Below, piece after piece: positions 8,121-17,203 of a stretch of DNA of 64,000 bases. Position 1 is the stretch's first letter. Every line of letters begins with the position of its first letter. Under the pieces are notes generated by a model that did not search any database, was not told where the DNA came from, and worked only from the letters and a program-made list of their open reading frames with translations. The stretch is from Flavobacterium alkalisoli (GTDB taxonomy: Bacteria > Bacteroidota > Bacteroidia > Flavobacteriales > Flavobacteriaceae). The stretch spans positions 868,001 through 932,000 of the forward strand of contig NZ_CP042831.1 of the NCBI RefSeq assembly GCF_008000935.1. The letters are read 5' to 3'. Position numbers and translations under genes: made by a program.

Positions 8121-9062
8121 ATGATGATAGAGAAACACATATCAGCGCTACTATATCGTTACCAGTGCGTTATCGTTCCGGGCTTTGGTGCTTTTTTAAC
8201 CGAAACCAGGTCAGCAAGCATAGATACGGACACTAATACGTTCTATCCACCTAAAAAGCTAATTTCTTTTAATGCGAATTTAAAGAATAATGACGGGCTT
8301 TTAGCGAATCATATCGCCTTACAGGAAAAAATTTCTTACAACGAAGCCGTAAGCGATATCGAGAAAATAGTAAAGCTATGGCTTGACGAGCTGCAAAATG
8401 GTGAGCGCCTTATACTTAAAAATATAGGTGACCTTGCTTACAACAGTGAGAGCAGCCTTGTGTTCTATCCTAACACACCGGTTAACTACCTTACCGATTC
8501 TTTTGGTCTTGGCAGCTTTACTTCTCCTGTAATTACACGTGAGGTACTTAAGGCAGAGGTAGAGGAGCTTGAGGAAGAAGTTCCGGTTATGTTTACTCCC
8601 GAAAGAAGAAAGAACTACTCTTTCCTTAAATATGCAGCTGTATTTATAACAGCTCTGTTTGCAGGAAGTGCAGGCTTTAAAGTATACTACGACAACAAAA
8701 TAAACAAGGAAACCCGACTGGCAGAACAACACGTTCAGGAGCAGGTTAATCAGGAAATACAAACAGCAACGTTTTTTCTTGACCCTATGCCGGCAGTAAA
8801 GCTTACGGTAAAAGAAGAAACTGAAGAAAAGCTATACTACCATATTGTTGCTAATGCTTTCCGCAGTGAGGCTAATGCCGAAAAAGCACTACAGCAGCTT
8901 AGGGCAAAAGGCTTTAAAGCAAGAAAGCTGGACAAAAACAAATACGGGCTATATCCGGTTATTTACGGAAGCTACCCAACTTATGAGTCGGCACACGAAA
9001 ATCTTAGTAAGATAAGAAAGGAAACCAATAAAGAAGCCTGGTTACTTGTAAAAGACCTATAA
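8121..9062 (+). CDS. HU-CCDC81 and SPOR domain envelope protein
   Basis: A 313-residue protein with two N-terminal HU-like domains of the bacterial CCDC81 type (about 1-60, with VIVPGFGAFL, and 65-140). A single membrane segment (about 168-186) is followed by a charged linker and a C-terminal SPOR domain (about 232-312). SPOR domains bind denuded peptidoglycan glycans at division sites. This implies a cytoplasmic HU-like part and a periplasmic SPOR part, a bitopic arrangement typical of Bacteroidota. The HU-like part could polymerise or bind DNA; this is inference. The start at 8121 (or the adjacent ATG at 8124) fits the family N-terminus even though the promoter lies immediately upstream. 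Confidence 0.9.
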   Translation: MMIEKHISALLYRYQCVIVPGFGAFLTETRSASIDTDTNTFYPPKKLISFNANLKNNDGLLANHIALQEKISYNEAVSDIEKIVKLWLDELQNGERLILKNIGDLAYNSESSLVFYPNTPVNYLTDSFGLGSFTSPVITREVLKAEVEELEEEVPVMFTPERRKNYSFLKYAAVFITALFAGSAGFKVYYDNKINKETRLAEQHVQEQVNQEIQTATFFLDPMPAVKLTVKEETEEKLYYHIVANAFRSEANAEKALQQLRAKGFKARKLDKNKYGLYPVIYGSYPTYESAHENLSKIRKETNKEAWLLVKDL

Positions 9063-9070
9063 AAAACTAA

Positions 9071-9097
9071 ACCCATGTTAATGCATGGGTTTTTTTA
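9071..9097 (+). terminator. Terminator of the HU/SPOR gene
   Basis: A 7-bp stem (ACCCATG at 9071-9077, CATGGGT at 9084-9090) with a 6-nt loop is followed by seven T. A frame extension of the next gene begins inside it at 9085, which argues against that upstream start. Confidence 0.85.
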
Positions 9098-9132
9098 TGA
9101 TTCTGCACTATCTTTGCCAAAAATATTATTCA

Positions 9133-9642
9133 ATGCAGGCAAAACACCCTTCTGACTCTATGTGCATTATGACCGATTTGGTCTTACCCGGAGAAACCAA
9201 TCCGCTTAACAACCTTTTTGGTGGCGAACTGTTAGCACGAATGGACCGTGCGGCAAGTATAGCTGCGCGCAGGCATTCCAGAAGGATTGTTGTAACGGCA
9301 TCGGTTAACCACGTTGCCTTTAACAGGTCTATTCCTTTAGGGAGTGTTGTTACTGTTGAAGCCAAGGTTTCCCGTACTTTTAAGACCTCTATGGAGATTT
9401 TTATTGATGTATGGACAGAAGACCGTGAATCGGGCACAAGAGCGAAAGCTAACGAAGCCATCTATACTTTTGTAGCTGTAGACGAAACAGGACGCCCTGT
9501 AGAAGTTCCAGCCATTGAGCCGGAAACAGAAATTGAAAAGCAACGTTTTGAAGCTGCACTAAGAAGAAAGCAGCTTAGCCTTGTACTGGCCGGAAAGCTT
9601 AGCCCACATGATGCCACCGAGCTGAAAGCGTTATTTATATAA
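9133..9642 (+). CDS. Acyl-CoA thioesterase, hotdog fold (YciA-like)
   Basis: A 169-residue hotdog-fold acyl-CoA hydrolase that releases free fatty acid and CoA in the cytoplasm. Residues around NPLNNLFGGELLARMD (about 22-37) form the characteristic hotdog helix with the catalytic acidic region, followed by the VASVNHVAF-type strand. The ATG at 9133 was chosen because the longer frame starts inside the preceding terminator and adds a 16-residue tail not expected for the family. A bidirectional terminator separates it from envC. Confidence 0.9.
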   Translation: MQAKHPSDSMCIMTDLVLPGETNPLNNLFGGELLARMDRAASIAARRHSRRIVVTASVNHVAFNRSIPLGSVVTVEAKVSRTFKTSMEIFIDVWTEDRESGTRAKANEAIYTFVAVDETGRPVEVPAIEPETEIEKQRFEAALRRKQLSLVLAGKLSPHDATELKALFI

Positions 9643-9677
9643 TATACTCTTTTCTCATTAAGAGAAAACAGAACATA

Positions 9678-9707
9678 AAAAAGCAGCTCTTAGAGCTGCT
9701 TTTTTTG
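9678..9707. terminator. Bidirectional terminator between thioesterase and envC
   Basis: An 8-bp stem (AGCAGCTC at 9682-9689, GAGCTGCT at 9693-9700) is flanked by an A-run on the left and a T-run on the right, so it can act for both convergent genes. Confidence 0.88.
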
Positions 9708-9716
9708 TTTTATTTT

Positions 9717-10961
9717 TTATCGGTTAAGCCACTGCTGTGGATTTAGATAATCGGTATTTTGTGTCATAATAAACTTGATGACAGTTTCACCGGTTATTGG
9801 GTTGGTCCATAGAGTGCCCAGTTTTTGTCCCATTTTAACCTTGTCGCCAATGCTAACACTAACTGAACTCAGGTTGTAATAAAGTGTCAGGTAATTACCA
9901 TGTTCAACTATTACAAATTTTCTCCCCCCGTTAATTTGGGATACCGAGTTTACCACTCCGTCAAATACTGCTTTGGCACTGGATCCTTTCTCAGTAGTAA
10001 TTTCAATTCCGGTACTGTTCATCTCACTACTTGTCTTTACATCTGCACTTGTTGCCCTGTATTTACCAAAAGGAACTGAAACATATCCTTTATCTACCGG
10101 CCACGGCAACTGGCCTTTACTGGCCTTAAAGTTATCGGCTACTATCTTACCTTCTTTACTTAACTCAGCAAATTTGCTTGAAGATACATTAGTAGTGCTT
10201 TTGCCCTCAGCTTTGGCTTTTTTCTTATTAGCCTCTGCAATTGCTTTTCTAATAAGCTCGTCAATCTGGTTTTGAAGATCCCTTTCCTGCTTTTGCTTTT
10301 TCTTAATGTCAGCAGCATATTTCTTCTTATCCCTCTGGATAATCTTTACCAGCTTTTCATGTTCTTTCTTGTCGCCAACTAAATCTTCTTTTTGTTCTTT
10401 GGTTTCGGCAAGAAGCACTTCTTTCTCTTTTTTCTGACCATTAAGTTTTTGTATAAGCGCATCGAGCTCTGCCATTTTCTCCTTAATTTCCTCGGCCTGC
10501 ATCTTCCTGAACTCACCATACTGTTTCATATACTGAACCCTTTTATAGGCCTGAAGAAAACTTTCAGAACTTAGTATAAACATAATACGGCTTTGTTCCG
10601 ATCGGCTTTTGTATGCTTTTACTATGGTATTAGCATAATCTTCCTTAAGCACTTCAAGCTCTTTGTTTAGCTTGTTTACTTTTTTCTGATTAAGGTATAT
10701 ATCGTCACTAAGCAGCCTGCTTTGTTTTTGTATGGTACCAATAAGGTTTTCTGTAAGGCGTATTTTAACCTCACTTTCCTTTATTTGCCCTAAAACTGAT
10801 TTCTCTTTTTTATCCTCCTTGTTAAGCAGGTTTTGAAATTCCTTTATCTCTTTCTGTATTTGCTTTTTTTGTTGTTCCAGCTTTTTCTGCTCGGCACTGG
10901 TTTGGCTCCAGCCTATAGTAGTGGTGCAAATAAGAAATAAAGTAAGAAGCGTTCTAATCAT
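9717..10961 (-). CDS. EnvC-like murein hydrolase activator (degenerate LytM)
   Basis: A 414-residue secreted protein with a signal peptide (1-19), a long coiled coil (about 22-250) and a C-terminal LytM/M23 domain (about 285-412). The M23 metal ligands are not conserved: the HxGxD motif reads STGIE and the final HxH reads VIK, although EHGNYLTLYYNL is kept. This pattern fits EnvC-type proteins, which do not cut peptidoglycan but activate amidases during daughter-cell separation. It is the last gene of a minus-strand operon, 17 bp after the DUF4292 gene. Calling it an activator rather than a hydrolase rests on the missing ligands. Confidence 0.88.
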   Translation of the reverse strand: MIRTLLTLFLICTTTIGWSQTSAEQKKLEQQKKQIQKEIKEFQNLLNKEDKKEKSVLGQIKESEVKIRLTENLIGTIQKQSRLLSDDIYLNQKKVNKLNKELEVLKEDYANTIVKAYKSRSEQSRIMFILSSESFLQAYKRVQYMKQYGEFRKMQAEEIKEKMAELDALIQKLNGQKKEKEVLLAETKEQKEDLVGDKKEHEKLVKIIQRDKKKYAADIKKKQKQERDLQNQIDELIRKAIAEANKKKAKAEGKSTTNVSSSKFAELSKEGKIVADNFKASKGQLPWPVDKGYVSVPFGKYRATSADVKTSSEMNSTGIEITTEKGSSAKAVFDGVVNSVSQINGGRKFVIVEHGNYLTLYYNLSSVSVSIGDKVKMGQKLGTLWTNPITGETVIKFIMTQNTDYLNPQQWLNR

Positions 10962-10978
10962 TTTCCGTCCCGGTTAGT

Positions 10979-11755
10979 CTATTCTATGTTTATACGTTTC
11001 ATGCCACTTGGCACATTGAAGGTAAACCTCAAATCTTCTTTATCAAAGGTAATATTATTGTATTCAATATCAACGTTTACACTATCCTCTTTTTGAGCTT
11101 CAGCCTGTAGCCCTGTTGGCAGGATTGTCTTTCCGTATTCTTTGTATCCGGGATAGTTTACCGTTAACTTTTGCGGCTCATATCCTCCCTGTTCTATAAC
11201 CTGTTGCTTTAGTAAAAAGTTAGCCCCTTCAAACAGAAAATGCTTAAAAATATCATAGTCCTCTTTACCGTCCAGGCTGTATAGACCATCCTGTAATCCG
11301 GCCTTATACTTTCCTTCTGCAAGATTATCCATGGCACGACCTAAAAGCATGTTCTGTACCTTATTGTAATCTAAGTCAGTTCCCAGCCATTGGCTTAGCA
11401 TTTCATAATCACCCTCAAAGTATTCTTTTTGGGTATTTACATAATAGCTTACTTTTTCTGGAGTTACTAATGCCTTTGCGACAGGATAGCCCAGTACGCT
11501 GGCATTAACCCAAATCATTTCGTCTTTTTTAACCCTTATATCCAGACTAAAACTATACGACTCGCCGCCTCCCTTATAACTGGCAGATGCCCTTATCTGA
11601 AGGTTGTTAAAATCTAAAGGGTTCTCGTTATGACCTTTTACTATTTCCTTTACCGATTTTTCAGTATTTGCATTCTTTTCAGCAATAAGTCCCTGTTTCG
11701 ATTTACATGAAACAAGGGCAAGGGTTAGCAGTAGGGCTACTGTTATTTTTTTCAT
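10979..11755 (-). CDS. DUF4292 family lipoprotein
   Basis: A 258-residue predicted lipoprotein. The signal sequence ends in a lipobox (LVSC, Cys17). The mature part has the beta-rich pattern of the Bacteroidota DUF4292 family, which resembles LolA/LolB-like lipoprotein-handling folds. It lies between a TPR gene (3 bp upstream) and envC (17 bp downstream), so an outer-envelope assembly role is plausible but unproven. Confidence 0.82.
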   Translation of the reverse strand: MKKITVALLLTLALVSCKSKQGLIAEKNANTEKSVKEIVKGHNENPLDFNNLQIRASASYKGGGESYSFSLDIRVKKDEMIWVNASVLGYPVAKALVTPEKVSYYVNTQKEYFEGDYEMLSQWLGTDLDYNKVQNMLLGRAMDNLAEGKYKAGLQDGLYSLDGKEDYDIFKHFLFEGANFLLKQQVIEQGGYEPQKLTVNYPGYKEYGKTILPTGLQAEAQKEDSVNVDIEYNNITFDKEDLRFTFNVPSGMKRINIE

Positions 11756-11758
11756 GGA

Positions 11759-13114
11759 TTATTCTCCCGGTTTTTGCAGTTTATTGGCTTTAGAAAAATA
11801 AGCCTCTTTTTTCTTTTCATCTCCCAGCCCGGCATATGCTTCTCCCAGTTGCCTGTTAAAGCCAGCTTCAAGCTCAATATCCTCTACTACAAAGTCCATT
11901 CCGTTTTCAAGCCATTCCTTTGCTTTTTTGTACTGTTGCTTTTTGTTTGCTGCAAAACCTGCAAAATAATACAGCCTTGCATGGGTTGGGAACAACTCTG
12001 TATACTCAGTCGCTTTAGTATATAGTTCGTCAAAACGCTGGCTTTCCTGATAGGTATACAGCAACAGTTCTATCGCCTCAATATCATCGGCATCGGCAGC
12101 AAGGCTCTTTTGAAAGTAATGACCTGCCTGATCAAAATTCCTTTTAGTGAAAAAGAATTTACCTACCTCTTTAGGTACGTTTACTTCCTCATCATCTGCA
12201 AAATAATCTACAGCTTTTTCAAGATCGTTATAATACTGAGGGTTGTTGTAGGCAAAAATGATAAACTCATTTAATACCCTATGCTTTATTTTTCTGTCAA
12301 TTTTTTTACTGCCTAAAATCCTGAACATCGATTTTGCGGCTTCATCTCCCTTATTATTGTTAAGGTTAAATTTGAACAGGCTTACCTGCCCCCAATCGGA
12401 TTCAGGAATTTCCTTTGCCAGTTTCTCGGCTATCTTTTCGGCCTTTTCCTCCTCATTGCTTTCAGAATACAGGTAAATAAGCTCCAGATAGTTAGACTCT
12501 TCCTTAGGATATTTTTTTATCGCTTCTTCCAGATCCTGCTTTTTAGGCTTGTTCAGTTTGTTGTTACTTAAAATCTGTAACTTAAACATCTCCCTTCTTT
12601 CGGTTTGCCCTACAGTCTGTTCCAGTTCATTAATAAGTGTAAGTGCCTTGTCAAACTGTTCGGTATACATATAAAGCGACACCAAATCTTCCTGATAGAA
12701 CTCTTTTCTCCATTCGGTAAGTTTCTGCACTATCGGAATGGCCTTATTAAAATCCTGGGTTTGGTAGTACACATCATATAGTCCTACCCAATACCATCTG
12801 TTTTTTGGATCGAGTTCAGTAGCTTTTAAAAAAGCTTTTTCTGCTTCCGGATAGTTCATAAGGGCAAGGTAATTTTTACCTATTTCATGATATACTACCG
12901 GGTTATTTGGCTCTTCGGCCCTGCATATTTCCAGAGCGCGAAGTGCCTTATCATAATTTTCTATTCCTTTTTGCTTGAGTGCTTCATAAAAATTATTTTC
13001 AAAAACATCGTTAGCCAATGCAATCTGATCCGGCTCCTCCTGGGCACGGGAAACTGCAGGGGCTAAGAGCATCCCTGAAAACAGCAGTCCGCAAAAAAGA
13101 ATCTTTCTGTTCAT
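11759..13114 (-). CDS. Tetratricopeptide repeat protein, secreted
   Basis: A 451-residue protein with a signal peptide (1-24, ending VSRAQ). Tandem TPRs fill the rest, clearest at about 55-125 (ALRALEICRAEEPNNP, AEKAFLKATELDPKN) and 330-450. It probably works as a periplasmic protein-protein scaffold. It sits between the nucleotidyltransferase (5 bp gap) and the DUF4292 lipoprotein (3 bp gap), an arrangement that suggests a shared envelope task with DUF4292 and EnvC. No enzyme domain is visible. Confidence 0.82.
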   Translation of the reverse strand: MNRKILFCGLLFSGMLLAPAVSRAQEEPDQIALANDVFENNFYEALKQKGIENYDKALRALEICRAEEPNNPVVYHEIGKNYLALMNYPEAEKAFLKATELDPKNRWYWVGLYDVYYQTQDFNKAIPIVQKLTEWRKEFYQEDLVSLYMYTEQFDKALTLINELEQTVGQTERREMFKLQILSNNKLNKPKKQDLEEAIKKYPKEESNYLELIYLYSESNEEEKAEKIAEKLAKEIPESDWGQVSLFKFNLNNNKGDEAAKSMFRILGSKKIDRKIKHRVLNEFIIFAYNNPQYYNDLEKAVDYFADDEEVNVPKEVGKFFFTKRNFDQAGHYFQKSLAADADDIEAIELLLYTYQESQRFDELYTKATEYTELFPTHARLYYFAGFAANKKQQYKKAKEWLENGMDFVVEDIELEAGFNRQLGEAYAGLGDEKKKEAYFSKANKLQKPGE

Positions 13115-13119
13115 TGTAT

Positions 13120-14130
13120 TTATTCTATAATAGAGTAGTCACCAATGCTTATGCTTGTAAACTTACCGTTAAAAGCTGCATGGTTACCTATCATGGCATT
13201 ATCTAAATGAGCATTTGTAATAACAGCATTAGTTTGCACCAAACTGTTTTTAATAACACTGCTCTCTACTCTCGTATTATTGCCTAACGATACATTAGGA
13301 CCAACAGTAGCATTTTTAAGCACTACGTTTTCGCCTATAAAGCATGGCGGTACAATAGTACTGTTTTCAAGCACCGCACTTTTTGATATTAGGTTTTCGC
13401 CATCGTTATGCAAAAAGTTAAGCATTCTTGAATTGGTCTCAACCGTAACGTTTTTGTTACCACAGTCCATCCATTCGTCTACTTTACCCGGCACAAACTT
13501 CATGCCCTTTTGCTTCATGTTTTCAAGCCCGTCTGTAAGCTGGTATTCTCCCCCTTTAACAACATTGTTGTCTAACAGGTACTGAAGTTCCTCACGAAGC
13601 GTTTCACCACTTTTAAAATAATAGATTCCTATAATGGCAAGGTCAGACACAAACTCTTTAGGTTTCTCAACAAAATCAACAATTTCATTTTTGTCGTTTA
13701 ACTGAACCACACCAAAAGCACTTGGGTCTTCTACCTGTTTTACCCAAATTACACTATCGGCTGTAGTATCTAACGTAAAATCGGCCCTGAAAAGTGTATC
13801 GGCATAGGCCACAACTATCGGTCCCTTCATAGATTCTTTAGCACTCATAATGGCATGGGCAGTACCTAATGGCTGCTCCTGGTAATAAATACTACCTTTT
13901 GCACCCAGCTTTTCGGCAATGGCAACAAGGTCTTTTTCTACCTGAGTACCAAAATCTTTATGTATAATAAATGCTATCTCTTCTATTTCCTGATTTATTA
14001 CTCCTGCAATATCCTCTACCAACCTGTGTACTATAGGTTTACCTGCTATTGGTATTAACGGTTTTGGTACTGTAAGCGTATGCGGGCGAAGGCGTGACCC
14101 CCTTCCTGCCATAGGAACTATTATTCTCAT
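13120..14130 (-). CDS. Sugar-phosphate nucleotidyltransferase
   Basis: A 336-residue NDP-sugar pyrophosphorylase. The N-terminal GT-A-like domain begins with the nucleotide-binding signature MAGRGSRLRPHT followed by VPKPLIPIAGKP (residues 7-31). The C-terminal part (about 245-336) has hexapeptide left-handed beta-helix repeats. This architecture fits glucose-1-phosphate thymidylyl- or uridylyltransferase-like proteins, sometimes bifunctional. Sequence alone does not fix sugar or nucleotide. Its ATG overlaps the stop of the upstream TPR gene by one base (TAATG), a sign of translational coupling. Confidence 0.85.
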   Translation of the reverse strand: MRIIVPMAGRGSRLRPHTLTVPKPLIPIAGKPIVHRLVEDIAGVINQEIEEIAFIIHKDFGTQVEKDLVAIAEKLGAKGSIYYQEQPLGTAHAIMSAKESMKGPIVVAYADTLFRADFTLDTTADSVIWVKQVEDPSAFGVVQLNDKNEIVDFVEKPKEFVSDLAIIGIYYFKSGETLREELQYLLDNNVVKGGEYQLTDGLENMKQKGMKFVPGKVDEWMDCGNKNVTVETNSRMLNFLHNDGENLISKSAVLENSTIVPPCFIGENVVLKNATVGPNVSLGNNTRVESSVIKNSLVQTNAVITNAHLDNAMIGNHAAFNGKFTSISIGDYSIIE

Positions 14131-15095
14131 TATTCTTCTTCGTCTTGTATGTTTATATTATTATTTTTTGCAGCCTGCATAAAAATATCAAGCTTGCCTT
14201 TTTGTTCTAAGTCCTGGTAATAATATGCTAAGTTCTGTTCAGCATCATGTATATAGGGTGATTGATTTTCAGAATATTTTAAATACGCCTTAAACATATA
14301 ATCCACTCCTTTTTCATAATCCTGCGATATATAAAATATACGACCTGCCCCAAAATAACCTTCCGGATCTTCCGGATATATTTCAATAAGCTTAACGAAA
14401 GATTCTCCTGCAGATTTATAATCTTTAAGCTTTTCATAAGCTGTTCCTATATTCATTAACGGAACTCTACCTGTGGGATCCAACTCTAAAGATTTTTTAT
14501 AACATTTAATAGCTTCTTTATAGTTATCCATTCTTCTATAACAAATTCCGAGATTATCCCATGCAAAAGCAAATTTAGGGTCAATTTTTACCGCCTTATT
14601 ATAACTTACAATTGCCATATCATATTTTTCCTCATCAGAATAACTAAGCCCTTCCTCATAAAACTTCATGGCTTTTTTGTTTTTTGACAATGAATTTGCA
14701 TTTTCCTTATTATCTGAAAACATCAGAGTCTTTACAGCTTTACACTCTTTTTTCATGTAATTCTGTATTTCATCAAAACCTTCGTTAGCTATAATAATGT
14801 TACTGCTTACAATAGTATCATTATCTACAATTATCTGTTTTTCTTCTGATTTTCCTGAAAGGGATTCAAAAATCTGATTGTTAATAATCGTATTCCTAAT
14901 GCATCCATTAATTTTTGCTACTATACTGTCTTTTGGCTGATTTACACTTATTTCATAACAGCATTCGCAAGCTTTATCGGCCAATTCCTTTACTTTTTGG
15001 CTGGATATCTTATTTGCATCCTGTGCATAAACAAAAGAGCCCATTGCCAACAATGCAGTAAGGCTTACATTTTTAAAATAATTGGCGGTTTTCAT
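14130..15095 (-). CDS. Tetratricopeptide repeat protein, secreted
   Basis: A 321-residue protein with a signal peptide (MKTANYFKNVSLTALLAMG..., cleaved near residue 24, after VYAQ). A Cys-containing N-terminal segment (KACECCYEI, about 38-46) precedes at least four TPRs (about 145-290), for example GICYRRMDNYKEAIKCYKK. It is probably a periplasmic adaptor. It is coupled to the downstream nucleotidyltransferase by a one-base overlap and lies 19 bp after dut. Function unknown. Confidence 0.82.
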   Translation of the reverse strand: MKTANYFKNVSLTALLAMGSFVYAQDANKISSQKVKELADKACECCYEISVNQPKDSIVAKINGCIRNTIINNQIFESLSGKSEEKQIIVDNDTIVSSNIIIANEGFDEIQNYMKKECKAVKTLMFSDNKENANSLSKNKKAMKFYEEGLSYSDEEKYDMAIVSYNKAVKIDPKFAFAWDNLGICYRRMDNYKEAIKCYKKSLELDPTGRVPLMNIGTAYEKLKDYKSAGESFVKLIEIYPEDPEGYFGAGRIFYISQDYEKGVDYMFKAYLKYSENQSPYIHDAEQNLAYYYQDLEQKGKLDIFMQAAKNNNINIQDEEE

Positions 15096-15114
15096 ATGTG
15101 GTTGGTTTAGTTGG

Positions 15115-15549
15115 TTACTTTACACCAGTACTACCAAAACCTCCAGCTCCGCGGGTAGTTTCGGTAAGTACTTCTGCTTCCAGCCATTCGGCACGCTCAT
15201 GTTTGGCAATTACAAGCTGCGCTATTCTTTCCCCATTTTCAATTGTTACCGGTTCGTTAGACAGATTAACTAAAATAACACCAATCTCCCCCCTATAGTC
15301 AGCATCAATAGTTCCCGGACTGTTAAGCACCGTTATACCTTTTTTTGCCGCCAGTCCGCTACGCGGCCTTACCTGTGCTTCATACCCTATAGGCAGCTCC
15401 ATAAAAAGACCTGTTTTTATTATAGCCCTTCCCAACGGACTTAATATTACAGACTCCTCAAGGTTTGCCCTAAGGTCCATGCCTGCAGAGGCGATTGTTT
15501 CATAATTTGGTAAAGCGTGATTGGATTTATTAATTATTTTAATTGTCAT
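15115..15549 (-). CDS. dut: dUTP diphosphatase
   Basis: A 144-residue trimeric-type dUTPase that hydrolyses dUTP to dUMP and PPi, keeping uracil out of DNA and feeding dTMP synthesis. The five family motifs are present in order: [32 protein letters not shown] and the C-terminal [10 protein letters not shown]. Length and order are normal. It sits between the flippase gene and the TPR/nucleotidyltransferase genes, a common Flavobacteria neighbourhood with no metabolic link to them. Confidence 0.95.
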   Translation of the reverse strand: MTIKIINKSNHALPNYETIASAGMDLRANLEESVILSPLGRAIIKTGLFMELPIGYEAQVRPRSGLAAKKGITVLNSPGTIDADYRGEIGVILVNLSNEPVTIENGERIAQLVIAKHERAEWLEAEVLTETTRGAGGFGSTGVK

Positions 15550-15615
15550 TACTGGTATTTTATTTATAATTCAAATATATCAAAATCAAATGTAAGTGCC
15601 TTCCTTTGGCCGGGC

Positions 15616-17073
15616 TTATTTGCGCTTTAAAACACGCTGTAGGGTTTCCCTTTCGTTTCGGTATATAAATACCGCATATATAATTATAACAGCCACACCT
15701 ACAAAATAGTTTTCCCTAAACTTATAAAAATACAGTAAGGAAAGCGCTATGGAAAGCCCCAGATAACCGCCTATCTTTTTCATATCATAAGGAATAGGGT
15801 AGTACTTGTTTCCCAAAACATAAGAGATTATCATCATGGTCCCGTATGCGGATATCGTAGCAATTGCCGAACCCATATAGCTGTATTCATGAATAAGTAA
15901 AAAGTTAAGAGCTAAGGTTACTATCGCCCCTACTATAGAGATGTAGGCTCCCATCTTAGTTTTATCGGTAAGTTTATACCATACCGAAAGATTATGATAA
16001 ATTCCTAAAAAGAAATTTGCTATGATTATAAGCGGTACCACCTTCATCCCGTCCCAATAGGACTTATTATCAATAAGGAGGACTTTAAGTATATCTGAAA
16101 AAACTACAACACAAACCAATATTACCGAACCGAATATTACAAAGTATTTGGTTATCATGGCATAGGCCTTGGGTGCCGATTCGTTCTTGGCGTAACTGAA
16201 AAAGAACGGCTCTATTCCCAGCCTGAATGCTGTGGCATACAGCGTCATGAACAGGGCCAGCTTATAGCAGGCCGAATAGATACCTACTTCTGCTTTGGCT
16301 ATATTATCCGGCAATAGTTTTTCAAGTAAAATACGGTCAAAAGTCTCGTTAATGGCAAATGCCACACCCGCAACTAAAACCGGCAGGCTGTAACGCATCA
16401 TCCTTCCCCATAATTCCCTGTCAAAAGACCAGCGAATTTTAAAGTAATGTGGAGCCAGTACCATTAGGGTTAAAAAGCTGGCTATAAGGTTAGACACAAA
16501 AATATATCCTATCTGGAAATCTTCTTTATAAATCATTTCCCAAAAGCTCCCCGGATTTGAGGCAGCCCATTTTGGCAGCCAGGCTATGAAAACCACATTA
16601 AGGCCGAGGTTTACAAATACATTTCCAATTTTTATAGCTGCATAATATATAGGCCTTCCGTCGGCTCGCAGTTTAGAGAAGGGTATAATTACAAGAGCAT
16701 CAAGCACTAATATCCAAATGGTATATGTAATGTACTGCACATCGATATCTGACCATTCTGCCAGATAATTTCGCCCTACCAATGCAGCAAAAAGGAAAAA
16801 TATGGAAGACCAAAAAATGGAAATTGTAGACGTGCTTACAACGTTTCGTGAGCTATCAGTATTATAAAACCTAAAGAAAGAGGTTTCCATACCATAGGCA
16901 AGGATAACATTAAAAAATACCATCCACGAGAATATTACCGATACTTCCCCATACTCACTATTAGGGAGATAATCGGTATAAAGCCTTACCAAAAGGAAAC
17001 TGAGCATGCGTGGCAAAACTGTTGCCAAACCATATACTGCAGTTTGCTTAAAAAGATTTTTATAAAGACTCAA
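15616..17073 (-). CDS. Oligosaccharide flippase family protein
   Basis: A 485-residue integral membrane protein with about 12-14 hydrophobic segments and the N-terminal pattern of the Wzx/MATE-like polysaccharide transporter family (LFKQTAVYGLATVLPRMLSF). It probably moves lipid-linked glycans across the inner membrane. The start is a TTG at 17071-17073: a stop codon lies two codons upstream and no ATG occurs before residue 23, which would remove part of the first membrane helix. It is far from the polysaccharide locus at 36-54 kb, which has its own flippase, so it may serve another glycan. It leads the operon running to envC. Confidence 0.85.
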   Translation of the reverse strand: MSLYKNLFKQTAVYGLATVLPRMLSFLLVRLYTDYLPNSEYGEVSVIFSWMVFFNVILAYGMETSFFRFYNTDSSRNVVSTSTISIFWSSIFFLFAALVGRNYLAEWSDIDVQYITYTIWILVLDALVIIPFSKLRADGRPIYYAAIKIGNVFVNLGLNVVFIAWLPKWAASNPGSFWEMIYKEDFQIGYIFVSNLIASFLTLMVLAPHYFKIRWSFDRELWGRMMRYSLPVLVAGVAFAINETFDRILLEKLLPDNIAKAEVGIYSACYKLALFMTLYATAFRLGIEPFFFSYAKNESAPKAYAMITKYFVIFGSVILVCVVVFSDILKVLLIDNKSYWDGMKVVPLIIIANFFLGIYHNLSVWYKLTDKTKMGAYISIVGAIVTLALNFLLIHEYSYMGSAIATISAYGTMMIISYVLGNKYYPIPYDMKKIGGYLGLSIALSLLYFYKFRENYFVGVAVIIIYAVFIYRNERETLQRVLKRK

Positions 17074-17150
17074 AAGTTAGTTGATTTAGTAAATATAAAA
17101 GAACCATCAAATATAGCATCACTATTTGTTCTTTTAGCTACTAAGGTAAT

Positions 17151-17176
17151 AAAAAAAGCCACGCTGTAGCGTGGCT
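17151..17176 (-). terminator. Terminator of the atp operon
   Basis: An 8-bp stem (AGCCACGC at 17157-17164, GCGTGGCT at 17169-17176), 4-nt loop, and a T-run on the minus strand at 17151-17157, 28 bp past atpG. The stem closely resembles the bacilliredoxin terminator. Confidence 0.88.
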
Positions 17177-17203
17177 CTTTATAGTTGTGTGTCGTTCAGT
17201 TTA

